Assembly: GCA_003266065.1 (NCBI GenBank)
Contig: MUZY01000049.1
Coordinates: 200-13,925 of the forward strand
DNA from: Methanosphaera sp. rholeuAM130
GTDB lineage: Archaea > Methanobacteriota > Methanobacteria > Methanobacteriales > Methanobacteriaceae
Reading direction: 5' to 3'
Length of the DNA: 13,726 nucleotides
The position numbers and the translations under genes were made by a program. Below are positions 13,582 to 13,726 of this stretch, piece after piece (position 1 is the stretch's first letter; each line of letters opens with the position of its first letter). The notes under the pieces were generated by a model. It was not told the DNA's origin. It ran no database searches and saw nothing but the letters and a program-made list of their open reading frames with translations.

Positions 13582-13713
13582 CTAATATATGTTATAGTAT
13601 TCTTTTATGGAAATTTTATCGTTAACTCTATATATGGATAAATCATATTCTTTGATGTTGTTTTTTATATTTTCCCGTATGTTGATTTTTGTAACGTTGT
13701 TGTTATAATCCAT
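13582..13713 (-). CDS. Small protein of 43 residues, unknown function
   Basis: This short frame begins with ATG at 13713 and ends with TAG at 13582-13584. It has AAAGGTGAT (minus strand, 13718-13726) four bases before the start, the same spacing as at other genes in this window, and a U-rich terminator just downstream. The product begins MDYNNNVTKINIREN and ends ISIKEYYNIY. It is rich in Asn, Ile, Lys and Tyr and has no hydrophobic helix or cysteine. A strand-rich fold is possible (INIREN, LSIYRVNDKISIKEYY). I do not recognise it. The promoter lies beyond the window's end, so it could also be the tail gene of an operon that starts outside. It could be a chance frame, but the ribosome binding site is among the best in the window. 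Confidence 0.55.
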   Translation of the reverse strand: MDYNNNVTKINIRENIKNNIKEYDLSIYRVNDKISIKEYYNIY

Positions 13714-13726
13714 ATTAATCACCTTT

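Noticed and set aside
1..13726. CRISPR array, tRNA, rRNA, insertion sequence or prophage
   Set aside because: I saw no regularly spaced repeats, no cloverleaf with the conserved tRNA loops, no transposase and no paired terminal repeats with target duplications. A tRNA or covariance-model scan would settle the RNA part.

Overview
The window looks like chromosomal DNA of a host-associated methanogen in the Methanobacteriales, most likely Methanosphaera or Methanobrevibacter. This is inferred from the sequence alone. The evidence is a very A+T-rich composition, an HMf-type archaeal histone, ribosome binding sites built on GGTGAT/GGAG (complement of the archaeal 16S 3' end), archaeal-looking TATA elements and U-tract terminators. 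I saw no rRNA, tRNA, CRISPR array, insertion sequence or phage gene.

Layout. (1) 1-1640: a histone gene, a small winged-helix-like protein and, convergent with it, a YhhQ/VUT-family transporter expected to import queuosine/archaeosine precursors. (2) 1846-3595: an alpha/beta hydrolase with a clear Ser-Asp-His triad and a protein resembling a degenerate GNAT acetyltransferase. (3) 3986-4944: a two-gene overlapping unit of a glutathione-peroxidase-fold peroxidase (probably thioredoxin-dependent) and a small flavodoxin, which reads as a peroxide/redox-defence module. (4) 5117-7983: a potassium region. A voltage-sensor-type K+ channel with a C-terminal coiled coil is translationally linked to a charged soluble protein of unknown function. 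This pair converges on a TrkH-type K+ uptake subunit, with a shared bidirectional terminator between them. (5) 8259-9182: two minus-strand genes of unknown function, one soluble and one four-helix membrane protein, behind a promoter flanked by an inverted repeat. (6) 9515-12027: a minus-strand metal-transport operon. A small protein with a glycine-rich membrane segment, a charged helix and an acidic tail is followed by a P1B-type ATPase with an SCA motif in place of CPC. This pairing resembles the PacL1-CtpC efflux platform of mycobacteria. (7) 12380-13713: an unknown soluble protein, a zinc-ribbon/TM2-like membrane protein and a 43-codon gene with a perfect ribosome binding site.

Taken together, most genes concern ion homeostasis (K+ and probably a divalent metal), redox stress and precursor salvage, as expected for a gut or rumen methanogen. 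The most notable item is the archaeal scaffold-plus-pump operon. A 7-bp-arm palindrome lies between its predicted TATA box and its first gene, and two 8-nt U runs lie between its two cistrons. Several starts were moved from the longest reading frame to an internal ATG because only that ATG has a well-placed ribosome binding site.
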